Origin: CAYMLQ01 sp964390795
GTDB lineage: Bacteria; Verrucomicrobiota; Kiritimatiellia; RFP12; UBA1067
NCBI GenBank assembly: GCA_964390795.1
Contig: CAYMLQ010000013.1
Coordinates: 1-40,448, forward strand
Length of the DNA: 40,448 nucleotides
Direction: 5' to 3'
Made by a program: the position numbers and the translations under genes. The notes below the pieces were generated by a model. That model did not search any database and was not told the origin of the DNA. It worked only from the letters and a program-made list of their open reading frames with translations. Shown in pieces: positions 22,823 through 32,051 of the stretch (the first letter of the stretch is position 1; every line of letters starts with the position of its first letter).

Positions 22823-23284
22823 ATGACCACACGCAACGCCCACCTCGTCATCCTCTCGCTGGCCGCCCTCACCCTGACGGCGGCCGGGGCCGAACGTGAC
22901 CCTTTCTGGCCTATCGGCTACGCGCCGCCGCCGCCCGTGCAGGAGCAACCCGCAGTGCAGAACGTCATCCCTGAGGCCGCGCCTCCGCCCAAGCCCGAGC
23001 CGCCCGCAGAGAAGCCGATCACCGAGGCCGATTGGGCCAAGGCCCGCAAGGCGCTCTCGATCAGCGGCTTCACCAAGTCGTTCAAGCCCGAGACGAGGGA
23101 GGTGCGAATCCTCGCCCTGATCAATCGCCAGACCTACGCAGCAGGCGACACCCTGACCTTCGTTCACAATGCCATGCGCTTCCAGTGGAAGGTCGAGTCC
23201 GTCACCGAAAGGGATGTTCTTTTGACCCCGTCCAAAGCGGAGCGCATCGCCGCCAAACCCAACGATCTCAAACCGAACCTGTAA
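22823..23284 (+). CDS. pilP: PilP-like periplasmic protein
   Basis: A 153-residue secreted protein with signal peptide MTTRNAHLVILSLAALTLTAAGA. A Pro-rich linker (residues 30-60) and a small beta domain follow (EVRILALINRQTYAAGDTLTF, FQWKVESVTERDVLLTP), the HR/GspC-like domain of PilP. No lipobox Cys is present, unlike many PilP lipoproteins. It lies 13 bp after pilO, with GGAG before the start. It should link PilN/PilO with PilQ. Confidence 0.78.
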   Translation: MTTRNAHLVILSLAALTLTAAGAERDPFWPIGYAPPPPVQEQPAVQNVIPEAAPPPKPEPPAEKPITEADWAKARKALSISGFTKSFKPETREVRILALINRQTYAAGDTLTFVHNAMRFQWKVESVTERDVLLTPSKAERIAAKPNDLKPNL

Positions 23285-23322
23285 GTCATATAACCGTCGT
23301 CACTACCCCTCAGGAGAAACGA

Positions 23323-25149
23323 ATGAAATCCCTGTCTCTCGTCTGCCTTCTCGCGATCGCCGCCAGCGTGTCGGTGTCGCCGTTATCCGCTTACGCCGAA
23401 GAAACAACGGCCGCGCAACCGGCCGTTGCCGCCGCCGCGACCACCCCCGCCCAGCCGGCCGTCCGCGTGGTCGATGCAGCCGGCGGCAGCAGCAACGAAG
23501 CCATGGTCTCCATGGCCTTCAACGACACGCCCCTGACCGATGTTATCAAAGCTTTCCGCGACGCCACCGGCGCCAACATCATCTCGAGCGGCACGAACCT
23601 GCAGGGCCTCGTCAGCGTGCGCCTCGACAATGTCCCGTGGAAAAAGGGCCTCTCCTCCATTCTCGACCCCCAGGGCCTGCAACTGGCCGAGCAGCCGCCC
23701 AACTCGGGGATCTTCGTGGTCACCCCGAAAACCTTGGAACTTATTCCGCAAATCACCCAGACGTTCACGCTGATACACGCGCGTGCGGACGATGTCGCCA
23801 TCCTTTTTAAAGCCCACCTCGGTACGTCAGGACTGGTCACGCCGTTCCCCTCTGCCAACGCCGTGATCGTCACTGCCACCGAACAGCAGATCGGCGAATG
23901 CGAAAAAATCATCATGGCCATCGACAAGCCCCGGACGCAGGTCTATATCGAAGCGCGCTTCGTCGAAATGAACGCGGCCGCCAGCAAGAAGCTCGGCATG
24001 AAATGGGACAGCCTCGGCGGCGAAGGCTGGGGCGTCAAGTTCGACGGCGCCTCGCTCGGCATCACCGACGACAGCACGTCTTCGAAAGTCAACACCCGCT
24101 CCACCAGAGGGTCTTCCACCGCTAATTCTTCCCAAAACAACGGATTTACCTCCTCTGACTCCTTAACCGACACCTTCATCGACGCCGACCGGAGCATCGA
24201 GCGTGTACTCAGTTCGGAAAGCACCCTCGGTAGCAGCGCCGCCCGCACACTCGGCTCAGCCGCCAATATGGGCTATGACAAGACGGATACCCATTCCAAG
24301 GCGCGCACCTTCACCGGCTCCCTCTCCGCAAGCGCCTTTGCCTTGGCCATCAACGCCTTCGAGCAGATTGACGGCGTTTCGGTTTTCTCCAACCCCAAAG
24401 TGATCGTCGCAAACGAGGAAATGGCGCGGGTCGATATGACCACCAAGGAGCCGAACGTCGAGGTCAGCTTCCAGGCCGCCACCTCCGACAACGGCAGCGA
24501 CAGCGTCACCACTAAACTCGCCCTGATCCCCGGCAAGGAAGAGCCCTTCGTGGGCGAGGCCTTCTTCAGTTACGGCATCAGCCTGACCGTCACCCCGCGT
24601 GTCAGCCCCTCGGGTCTGATCACGGTGCAGATCGAGCCCTCCATCAGCGAAAGAGAAGAAAAATACTTTGAAATCGCTGGCATCAACGCGGAAACCCCGT
24701 CTGCCAAGTTCCCCATCATCAAGATGCGCCGCATCAAGACGGTCTTCACCATGGATGACGGCAAAACCGCCGTGATCGGCGGTCTCACCCGCACGACCGA
24801 AGGGAACGTCGAATCCGGCATCCCCTGGCTGCGCAGCCTTCCCTGGATCGGCCCGCGTGTTTTCGGCTGGAAAAGCCGCGAGAAGGATCAGCGCGAAATC
24901 ATTATTTTCGTGACCGTCGGCATCGCCGACCCCGTGGAGATGCGCGAGGACATCGGCATGCCCAAGAACGCCCTTTTCGGACGCGACGTGATGTCCGGAA
25001 AATTCAAAGAGCCGGGCAACGGCACCCTCGCGGAACTGCTCAGTCTCGAGGAGCCGAAGCAGCCCCGTCTGAACCACGTCGAAACGCCCGCCGCGCCGAT
25101 ACCCGAAGCCGCCGGCACCGAAACGGACGCTGCGAAACCCGCCCAGTGA
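23323..25149 (+). CDS. pilQ: Type IV pilus secretin PilQ
   Basis: A 608-residue outer-membrane secretin. The signal peptide ends around SPLSAYA. N0-like (MAFNDTPLTDVIKAFRDATGANIISSG) and N1-like (FTLIHARADDVAILFKAHLG; NAVIVTATEQQIGECEKIIMAID) domains lead to the gate domain, which begins QVYIEARFVEMN. It carries VSVFSNPKVIVANEE, GISLTVTPRVSPSGLITVQIEPSISE and the closing IPWLRSLPWIGPRVFG...EIIIFVTVGI. An insertion of about 100 Ser/Thr/Asn-rich residues sits early in the gate domain. AGGAGA at 23312-23317 supports ATG 23323. A tail of about 65 residues follows the secretin fold and may bind a pilotin. Confidence 0.92.
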   Translation: MKSLSLVCLLAIAASVSVSPLSAYAEETTAAQPAVAAAATTPAQPAVRVVDAAGGSSNEAMVSMAFNDTPLTDVIKAFRDATGANIISSGTNLQGLVSVRLDNVPWKKGLSSILDPQGLQLAEQPPNSGIFVVTPKTLELIPQITQTFTLIHARADDVAILFKAHLGTSGLVTPFPSANAVIVTATEQQIGECEKIIMAIDKPRTQVYIEARFVEMNAAASKKLGMKWDSLGGEGWGVKFDGASLGITDDSTSSKVNTRSTRGSSTANSSQNNGFTSSDSLTDTFIDADRSIERVLSSESTLGSSAARTLGSAANMGYDKTDTHSKARTFTGSLSASAFALAINAFEQIDGVSVFSNPKVIVANEEMARVDMTTKEPNVEVSFQAATSDNGSDSVTTKLALIPGKEEPFVGEAFFSYGISLTVTPRVSPSGLITVQIEPSISEREEKYFEIAGINAETPSAKFPIIKMRRIKTVFTMDDGKTAVIGGLTRTTEGNVESGIPWLRSLPWIGPRVFGWKSREKDQREIIIFVTVGIADPVEMREDIGMPKNALFGRDVMSGKFKEPGNGTLAELLSLEEPKQPRLNHVETPAAPIPEAAGTETDAAKPAQ

Positions 25150-25188
25150 AACCTACACTGACACCGACCGCGCACTGACTGCATTTGT

Positions 25189-25223
25189 GTGCGTGCCGAC
25201 GCCCCCCGCGCGACGGCACGCAC
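25189..25223 (+). promoter_or_regulatory. Hairpin between pilQ and the giant repeat-protein gene
   Basis: GTGCGTGCCG (25189-25198) and CGGCACGCAC (25214-25223) form a perfect 10-bp stem. With no T-run it is more likely an attenuator or mRNA processing/stability structure than a full terminator. Confidence 0.5.
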
Positions 25224-25240
25224 GGCTGATTGGAGACTCC

Positions 25241-28200
25241 ATGAAAATGTCGCACACCGCACGTCGCGTTCTTTCCGGCGCGTTAGTATTGCTTGCGCCC
25301 GCCTTGCAGGCCGCCACCTGGTACGTCGCAACCACCGGTAACGACACCACCGGAAACGGCACCCTTGCCAACCCCTATCGGACAATCCAGAGGGGTGTCA
25401 CCGCAGCGAACACCGGCGACACGGTTCTCGTCGACCCCGGCCTCTACAGCGCCACCAACACGACAGCCGCCGGCAAAACATGCGTCTCACTCACGAAGAG
25501 CATCGTTATCCGCAGCACGCAAGGCGCGTCGAAAACCGTCATCGCGGGCAGCCCCAACACTCTCAGCGCACCCTTTGGCGCCAACTCGATCCGCTGCGTT
25601 TATATGACCGCCGGCACGCTCGACGGTTTTACCCTGCAGAACGGTTTCGCCAACGCCAGTTCGATCCCTGCGGACCGGGATACCGCGCTCATCAACGGCG
25701 GCGGCGTCTACGCGCCCAACCAAACCCCGCAGGTCAACAACTGCATCATCACCGGCTGCGGCGCCTACCGCGGCGGCGGCGCCTACCGGGCCACCCTCAA
25801 CAACTGCACCGTGGTTAGCAATGGTATCCACACCACCAGCGGCGACGGCGTCTGGGGCAGCCTCGTGCGCAACTCGATCGTCCTGCTCAACGGCGACGAG
25901 AACTATTCGTCGGACGCGTCCAGCGTCGACCAGACGCTCTTCCAGTATTCGTGTACGACCCCTGCGCCCGGCGTCACCACCTGGGGCTTCAACCATGACG
26001 GCGGCAACAACATCACCGACGATCCTCAGTTCGTCCCCGGCACGCTGCAGCCAGCCAACGGCTCGCCCTGCGTCAATGCGGGCAGCAACGCCTTCGCCAG
26101 CGGCCCGCGCGACGCCGCCGGAAGCACGCGCATCCTTGGCAGCGCAGTCGATCTTGGCGCGTACGAAAACACCTATGTGCTTTACCCGCTGACGGTCGTC
26201 AACGGCAGCGGCAGCGGCAGCTACACCAACGGTGCCGTGGTTCCGATCACGGCCTACCCGCCCGCAGCCTGGGCCGCCTTCACCGGCTGGGCGGGCGACA
26301 CGGCGACCGTCGCCAACGTCAGCAGCGCCTCCACGACAGTGACCATGCCGGCGGCGCCGGCGACCGTCATCGCCACCTACAGCACCCCGTCGCTGTCCGA
26401 ACTCATCGGCGACGTGCTGAACATACCGCAACCGGTCTCGGATGCAAACATCACCTTGGCAGGTATCAGCAGGCAACCTCCCGAAGTGCGCCTCGGCCCG
26501 ATAGGCGACAGCCAGACCGCCTTTTTCGCAACCGTCTACACCAACGCCGGCACCCTGCTCTTCCCGTGGCGCGTCAGCAGCGAGGCCGGCTTTGACCGGC
26601 TCGCCCTCTTTGTCGATGGCGCGGAGGTCGCGTCCCTGACCGGCGAAGCCTCCGGCGTCGTCACCCAGTTCGTGGCCGGTGCTGGCGCGCACGCCATCCA
26701 ATGGGCCTACATCAAGGACGCCGCCGACTACGCCGAACAGGACTCCGGCTGGGTCGGCGCGGTCACCTGGATTCCGGACAACCTTGCCGCCGAACTCGGC
26801 GCGCCCGGCAGGCCGATCGCCTTCCCCTATGGCAAGCCCGGCAAGTCGCTCCCCTTCCCCTATGGCTTCGACGCCTTGCAGCTCGACAGCGCGGCCCCCG
26901 CCGGCGCGCTCGGCGGCGTGGCCGCCAAGCTGGGCGGTCTGACCAACGGCGCACCCGTGATTGCCGACGGGCAAACCAACGGCGCGGAAGTCGTGTTAAA
27001 CGGTTCGGGGCAACTGACCTTCCAGTGGCGCACGTCGTCACAGAGCTCCGACATTCTGATGTGCGTGGTGGACGGGATCGAGGCGGCGCGCATCAGCGGC
27101 ACGAAAACCAACGTTTGGCTGACCTTCAGCACCAACCTGCTCAACGTGGCAGCGCACACCGTACGCTGGGCCTATGCCAAGAACGCCTCGGGCTTCTCCG
27201 GCGAAGACTGCGGCTGGATCGACAGCGTGACCTGGATCCAGTTCTCGCATGCGCTGACCGTTGAAAACGGCAGCGGCAGCGGCACCTACGCGGTCGGCGA
27301 CACGGTGACCATCACGGCGAATCCCCCTCCTGCCGGCCAAGAGTTTGACGTCTGGGACGGTGACACCGAGACGATCAACAACCTCACGTCGCCCTCGGCC
27401 ACACTGGTCATGCCCGGACGGGCGATAACCGTGCGCGCGCTCTACAAAACACGGGCACTGACTGTCACCGTCATCAACGGAAACGACGCAGGCGCGTGGC
27501 CGAACGCCGTCCACGAGAGCACGGGCGAACCCGAGGGCAGGTACCCCGCAGGCGCACTCGTACGGATCGTCGCAGCCCCAGCCCCGCTGTGGCAGACCTT
27601 CGACCGCTGGATCTCCGCAGACGGCGCCCTCTTCTCCAATGCCTATGCCGACGTCTCCCTGTTCGTCATGCCTCCAAACAGTGTCACCGTCACCGCGACC
27701 TACCGTCCGCAGACCGACGCCGAGAAACTGGCGGGCGCGCTCACCATCCGGGGCCAGGCTCTGGTGGTCACCTCCTTCTCATCCAGCGGCGTCGTGGCCG
27801 AAGCCACCGGCGGCATCCGCTACGATGACCCCGTCGTCAAATTGGGAGGCCCCTCAGTCGGGCCCAACCAGAGCGTCAGCCTCACCACCACCAACTTCAC
27901 CGGCAACGGCTACCTGCTCTTCTGGTGGCACGGCGACACCGAAGAGGATGTGGATGGCGTTCAACTGGTCATCAACGGCGCGCCCTATTCGCAAGTGATC
28001 TCGATGAAGGATACAAATAGCTTTGACAGAACGAGGTTGTGGACACTCTCGTACGCCAAGCTGACGGGGGTCAACAATGTCACGTTTCGGTTCACTCGTG
28101 ACGACACCTACTACGTGCATAACAACATGGTGCTGCTCGACCGCGTCATGTGGATCCCGGAGGCGATGTCCGACGCGCTCGACGCCGGACACTGCCTCCC

Positions 28201-31200
28201 GAATATCAACCAAGAATATGACCCGCTCTTCCAAGGCCGCAACCACAGCGACGGCGAGTTCGATTTCGAGGGCGAGGACGGCGGCGTGCGGTGGGTGGAC
28301 AACGCGCCGGGCGGCTTCGGCGCCATCCAGTTCGGCAACTTCGGCTACGTGACCAACAACCTGCAGGCGCAGGTCTGCGTGACCAACCACGGCACCGGCA
28401 TTCTCACGTGGAAGTGGACCTCCAAGAGCGAGGGCGTCTACGACAACCTCGGCTTCTACCTGGACGGCAACCACACCAATTGGATCAGCGGCAAGCTCCC
28501 CGGCACCTGGTACGACTCGTTCTTCGTCCTGCCGAACGACCCCGCGCAAACCCGCGAGATCAACCGCGGCCTCAAGCGGATCTTCACGTACCGTTACCAA
28601 AAGGACAACGACGTGAGCATGCTGGACGACTGCGGCTGGCTGCGCGGCGTCGAATGGACGCCGACCTTCGCCCTTCAGGTCATCTCCGGCACTAACACCA
28701 GCTATGTTCTGCCCCCGCCTTTCAACACCTTCGGCGGAGCGTTGCGCGAAGCCAAGGCCGGCATCTTCCCGGCTGGCGCTCAAGTGACGATCCTCGCCGC
28801 CCCGCCTCAGGAGGGGTTCTATTTCGACCGCTGGACCGGCAACGACCTTTCGGCGCTGGGCACGCTCGTCACGAACGCCAATCCGACGTTCCTGATGCCG
28901 CCGTCCGATCTCGCGCTGACCGCCACCTACACCACCAATGCGCCCGTTGTCCCCCATTACACGCTGGCCGTCATGAACGGTTCGGGAAGCGGAAGCTACC
29001 CTTCGGGAACCGTTGTCACGATCCAGGCGAATCCCGCTCCCCTATGGCATACCTTTAGCGGGTGGACCGGCGATATCGGCTCAGTCGCCAACCCGACAGC
29101 GGCCACCACCACGATTCTGATCGGCACCGCGAGCCTCACGGTCTCGGCAGCCTATACGTCTATGCCCATCGAAGACATCCTGTCCCTGGTCCTCGGGATA
29201 CCCCCACCCGTCACCGCAGGCAACATCCCCGTAAGCCAGATCAGCCTGACCCCACCGTCCGTACGCCTCGGCCCGGTCGGCGACAGCCAGACCGCCTTCT
29301 TCACGACCGTTTACACCAACTCCGGAACCGTCATGTTCCCGTGGTCGGTTGACTGCGAGGAGGGCTACGACGTCCTGTCATTCTCGGTTGACGGCACAGA
29401 GGTCGCCTGGATCACGGGCCAGACGGAGGGCGTCGTCACCAACTTCGTCTCGGGCAGCGGACCGCACCTCTTGCGCTGGGCCTACACCAAGGACGGCTCC
29501 GACGCGGCCGGCGCAGACGCCGGCACCGTGGGTGCGGTCACCTGGATACCGGACGTGCTCGCCGCCGAATTTGGCGTGCCGGGCAAACCGCTCAATCTGC
29601 CGGAAGGCAGCGCGTCCATCCTCCTTGACCTCGCCCCGCCCGCTGGCGCCATCGGCAATGTCGCCGCCAAGTTCGGAGGCCCTGCGACCGTCGCCAACGG
29701 CTCCTCTGTGTCCGTCGAAGCGGTCTTCTCGGGCGCCGGAAATCTCACCTTCTACTGGCGCGTCTCTTCCGAACTGAACCACGACTTCCTCGCCGTGTCT
29801 GTGGACGGCGTCGAAGCCGCCCGCATCAGCGGCACCAAGAGCGGCTGGATACGCTTCGAGACCAACCTCCTGACGGTGGCAGACCACACCGTGCGCTGGA
29901 CCTACCTCAAGGACGGCGCCAACACCGCCGGACTGGACTGCGGCTGGGTCGACAGCGCCGTCTGGACTCAGATCGCCTTTGCCCTGACCGTCGAGAACGG
30001 TGGCGGCAGCGGCACCTACTCCGTCGGCGACACCGTATCACTCACAGCCGGCCCCGCACCCGCCGGCCAGGAGTTCGACCTGTGGGACGGCGACACGGCA
30101 ACCATCGCCGACGTCAAGAAGACGCCCGCGACACTGGTGATGCCGGCCCGCGACATCACCGTGCGCGCGCTCTACCGTCAGAAGAAACTCGTCTTGACCA
30201 TGGTCAACGGGCGCGACGGCGGTGCCTGGCCCAATGCCGTTCATGAGAGTACAGGCGAACCGGAGGGCGCTTATCCGGCCGGAGCGGATGTGCGCATCAT
30301 CGCCAACGCCGCCCCCCTGTGGCAGACCTTCGACCACTGGGTGTCCACAAACGGAGCCGTTTTTGCCGATGCCACCGCAGCCATTACCACCTTCCTGATG
30401 CCCGCCAACAGCGTCACCGTAGAGGCTCGTTACCGTGCGCAGACCCCGAAAGAAAAATTGGCGGGCGCGCTCACGATCGCGGGCCAGCCGCTGACCGTCA
30501 CCAAGTTCTCGACGAACGGCGTGGTGGCGGAAGCGGAGGGCGGCGTGCGTTATAACGACCCCGTGGTGAAGTTCGGCGGCCCGTCCGTCGGGCCGGGCCA
30601 GACCGTCGGTCTGACCACCACCAGCTTCACAGGAGACGGCGTTCTGCTCTTCTGGTGGAAGGCCAACGCGGAGATCGGCTATGACCGTATCCAAGTCGTC
30701 GTCAACGGTTCAACCCTCGTGGGCGAGTGCTCCGGCAAGGGCAACGGCTGGTGGGCGATGACCAACGTGATCTCAGGCGCGACCTCCATCACCCTGCAGT
30801 TCGCCCGCGACGGTTCCTACTTTGCCCGCGACAACACGATCAGCATCGACCGCGTCATCTGGCTTCCGAAGGCGCTGGTCACCACGATGGCGTGCGCCCC
30901 TTGCATCCCGAACATCAACGGCGAAGCGGCGATCGCCAGTTTCGACGGAGAGGACGGCGGCGTCTCCTGGGTCAACGACGCCCCGGGCGGCTTCAGCGCG
31001 GTACGTTTCGGGCGTTTCGGTTACGTGAACAACAACCAGCACGCCCAGCTCAGCGTAACCAATTTCGGAACCGGAATCCTTCGGTGGCAGTGGGCCTCCA
31101 GTTGCGAAACCCTCGCCGACGGGCTGGATTTCTTTTTCAAGGACGGGGTCGACGACGACGTGCCCGACCGCTGGGTTTTCGGAAAAGACAAGGTCTGGAG

Positions 31201-31951
31201 CACCACCACCTTTGTGGTGAAGAACGGCGATGAGGCACGCGATGCCGCCAAAAAGAAGCTTCGCAACTTCCTCTTTGATTATAGAAAAGACGTCGACATC
31301 AGCGTGTTCGAGGATTGCGCGTGGCTGCAGACCGGCACTTGGACGCCGACCTTCCTGCTGCAACTGGCGTCGGCCACGAACACCGCCTATACGCTGCCGC
31401 CCGCCTTCGTCGGTAACGCGGACGTCATCGAGGAGGCCCGCCACAATATCTTCCCAGTGGGGACTGAGATCTCGCTTCGGGCCGATCCCCCGCCGGACGG
31501 CCAGTACTTCGACAGCTGGGAGGGTAACGTCATGCTCCCGGCGGTTACGAACTGCAGCTTTACCATGCCCGCCTACGATGTCACGGTAAAAGCCACGTAT
31601 ACCACCAACGCGCCTGCAGGCCCGATGCCGCCAGAACCAGGCCTGTCCCAAACGCGGATCACCGGGCTCGCGTTTCAGCCTTCCACCCCGGCCACCCCCC
31701 TAGGCCTGCAGACGCTCAGCCGTGCAGCCACCGGAGGCTCCGTCGTTCTGCAATTCGAGGGCTTGCCCCAGACCGATTACGTTTTAGAGTGGACACCCGT
31801 TCTCGGCTCGTCCAAAGCGCTGTGGCTGCCGCTACCGGTGACCTACAGGGAGGTTCTGGGTGATGCGCCGAACGGGCTGCGTCTGATCCGCCTCTATACC
31901 GAAATCCCGTCTGATGTGGCGCGAGGGTTCTTCCGTGTCCGAACGCCCTGA
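25241..31951 (+). CDS. Giant secreted repeat protein in the pilQ operon (beta-helix plus duplicated InlB-like/lectin-like modules)
   Basis: A 2236-residue exported protein. A signal peptide (about 1-24, ending PALQA) precedes ATWYVATTGNDTTGNGTLANP, the start of a right-handed beta-helix (25-313). Then come two tandem copies of a unit of about 925 residues, each in the order R-A-B-R-R-C-D-R. R is a divergent InlB-type repeat (LTVENGSGSGTYAVGDTVTI; eight in all). A-D are beta-sandwich modules ending in a VxWIP-like strand and containing FDRLALFVDGAEVASLTG-type segments (eight in all). Residues about 2129-2236 form a distinct C-terminal domain. GGAG at 25232-25235 supports ATG 25241. Position 91 bp after pilQ suggests a surface adhesin or pilus-system substrate; no PilY1 is present. 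Confidence 0.85.
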   Translation: MKMSHTARRVLSGALVLLAPALQAATWYVATTGNDTTGNGTLANPYRTIQRGVTAANTGDTVLVDPGLYSATNTTAAGKTCVSLTKSIVIRSTQGASKTVIAGSPNTLSAPFGANSIRCVYMTAGTLDGFTLQNGFANASSIPADRDTALINGGGVYAPNQTPQVNNCIITGCGAYRGGGAYRATLNNCTVVSNGIHTTSGDGVWGSLVRNSIVLLNGDENYSSDASSVDQTLFQYSCTTPAPGVTTWGFNHDGGNNITDDPQFVPGTLQPANGSPCVNAGSNAFASGPRDAAGSTRILGSAVDLGAYENTYVLYPLTVVNGSGSGSYTNGAVVPITAYPPAAWAAFTGWAGDTATVANVSSASTTVTMPAAPATVIATYSTPSLSELIGDVLNIPQPVSDANITLAGISRQPPEVRLGPIGDSQTAFFATVYTNAGTLLFPWRVSSEAGFDRLALFVDGAEVASLTGEASGVVTQFVAGAGAHAIQWAYIKDAADYAEQDSGWVGAVTWIPDNLAAELGAPGRPIAFPYGKPGKSLPFPYGFDALQLDSAAPAGALGGVAAKLGGLTNGAPVIADGQTNGAEVVLNGSGQLTFQWRTSSQSSDILMCVVDGIEAARISGTKTNVWLTFSTNLLNVAAHTVRWAYAKNASGFSGEDCGWIDSVTWIQFSHALTVENGSGSGTYAVGDTVTITANPPPAGQEFDVWDGDTETINNLTSPSATLVMPGRAITVRALYKTRALTVTVINGNDAGAWPNAVHESTGEPEGRYPAGALVRIVAAPAPLWQTFDRWISADGALFSNAYADVSLFVMPPNSVTVTATYRPQTDAEKLAGALTIRGQALVVTSFSSSGVVAEATGGIRYDDPVVKLGGPSVGPNQSVSLTTTNFTGNGYLLFWWHGDTEEDVDGVQLVINGAPYSQVISMKDTNSFDRTRLWTLSYAKLTGVNNVTFRFTRDDTYYVHNNMVLLDRVMWIPEAMSDALDAGHCLPNINQEYDPLFQGRNHSDGEFDFEGEDGGVRWVDNAPGGFGAIQFGNFGYVTNNLQAQVCVTNHGTGILTWKWTSKSEGVYDNLGFYLDGNHTNWISGKLPGTWYDSFFVLPNDPAQTREINRGLKRIFTYRYQKDNDVSMLDDCGWLRGVEWTPTFALQVISGTNTSYVLPPPFNTFGGALREAKAGIFPAGAQVTILAAPPQEGFYFDRWTGNDLSALGTLVTNANPTFLMPPSDLALTATYTTNAPVVPHYTLAVMNGSGSGSYPSGTVVTIQANPAPLWHTFSGWTGDIGSVANPTAATTTILIGTASLTVSAAYTSMPIEDILSLVLGIPPPVTAGNIPVSQISLTPPSVRLGPVGDSQTAFFTTVYTNSGTVMFPWSVDCEEGYDVLSFSVDGTEVAWITGQTEGVVTNFVSGSGPHLLRWAYTKDGSDAAGADAGTVGAVTWIPDVLAAEFGVPGKPLNLPEGSASILLDLAPPAGAIGNVAAKFGGPATVANGSSVSVEAVFSGAGNLTFYWRVSSELNHDFLAVSVDGVEAARISGTKSGWIRFETNLLTVADHTVRWTYLKDGANTAGLDCGWVDSAVWTQIAFALTVENGGGSGTYSVGDTVSLTAGPAPAGQEFDLWDGDTATIADVKKTPATLVMPARDITVRALYRQKKLVLTMVNGRDGGAWPNAVHESTGEPEGAYPAGADVRIIANAAPLWQTFDHWVSTNGAVFADATAAITTFLMPANSVTVEARYRAQTPKEKLAGALTIAGQPLTVTKFSTNGVVAEAEGGVRYNDPVVKFGGPSVGPGQTVGLTTTSFTGDGVLLFWWKANAEIGYDRIQVVVNGSTLVGECSGKGNGWWAMTNVISGATSITLQFARDGSYFARDNTISIDRVIWLPKALVTTMACAPCIPNINGEAAIASFDGEDGGVSWVNDAPGGFSAVRFGRFGYVNNNQHAQLSVTNFGTGILRWQWASSCETLADGLDFFFKDGVDDDVPDRWVFGKDKVWSTTTFVVKNGDEARDAAKKKLRNFLFDYRKDVDISVFEDCAWLQTGTWTPTFLLQLASATNTAYTLPPAFVGNADVIEEARHNIFPVGTEISLRADPPPDGQYFDSWEGNVMLPAVTNCSFTMPAYDVTVKATYTTNAPAGPMPPEPGLSQTRITGLAFQPSTPATPLGLQTLSRAATGGSVVLQFEGLPQTDYVLEWTPVLGSSKALWLPLPVTYREVLGDAPNGLRLIRLYTEIPSDVARGFFRVRTP

Positions 31952-31957
31952 ACCGGT

Positions 31958-32013
31958 TGGGAGCAAGGACACTCGTGTCCTTGCCTGGGAGCGGGGATAC
32001 TCCTGTCCCCGGC
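31958..32013. repeat. Two tandem 28-nt hairpin units with compensatory changes
   Basis: Units 31958-31985 and 31986-32013 both start TGGGAGC and each folds into a hairpin. Where unit 1 has AA/TT pairs, unit 2 has GG/CC, and one C-G pair becomes T-G. Paired substitutions indicate that folding is what is conserved. Lies between the giant gene and pilT; possible terminator or processing site. Confidence 0.75.
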
Positions 32014-32051
32014 GGGAACAACGACACTCATAACATGCGGTGAGGCATTGA

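Noticed and set aside
25487..28957. Long minus-strand frames inside the giant repeat-protein gene
   Set aside because: High GC removes stop codons on the opposite strand. The products are Gly/Ala/Arg-rich, and the plus strand has a signal peptide and clear repeats.
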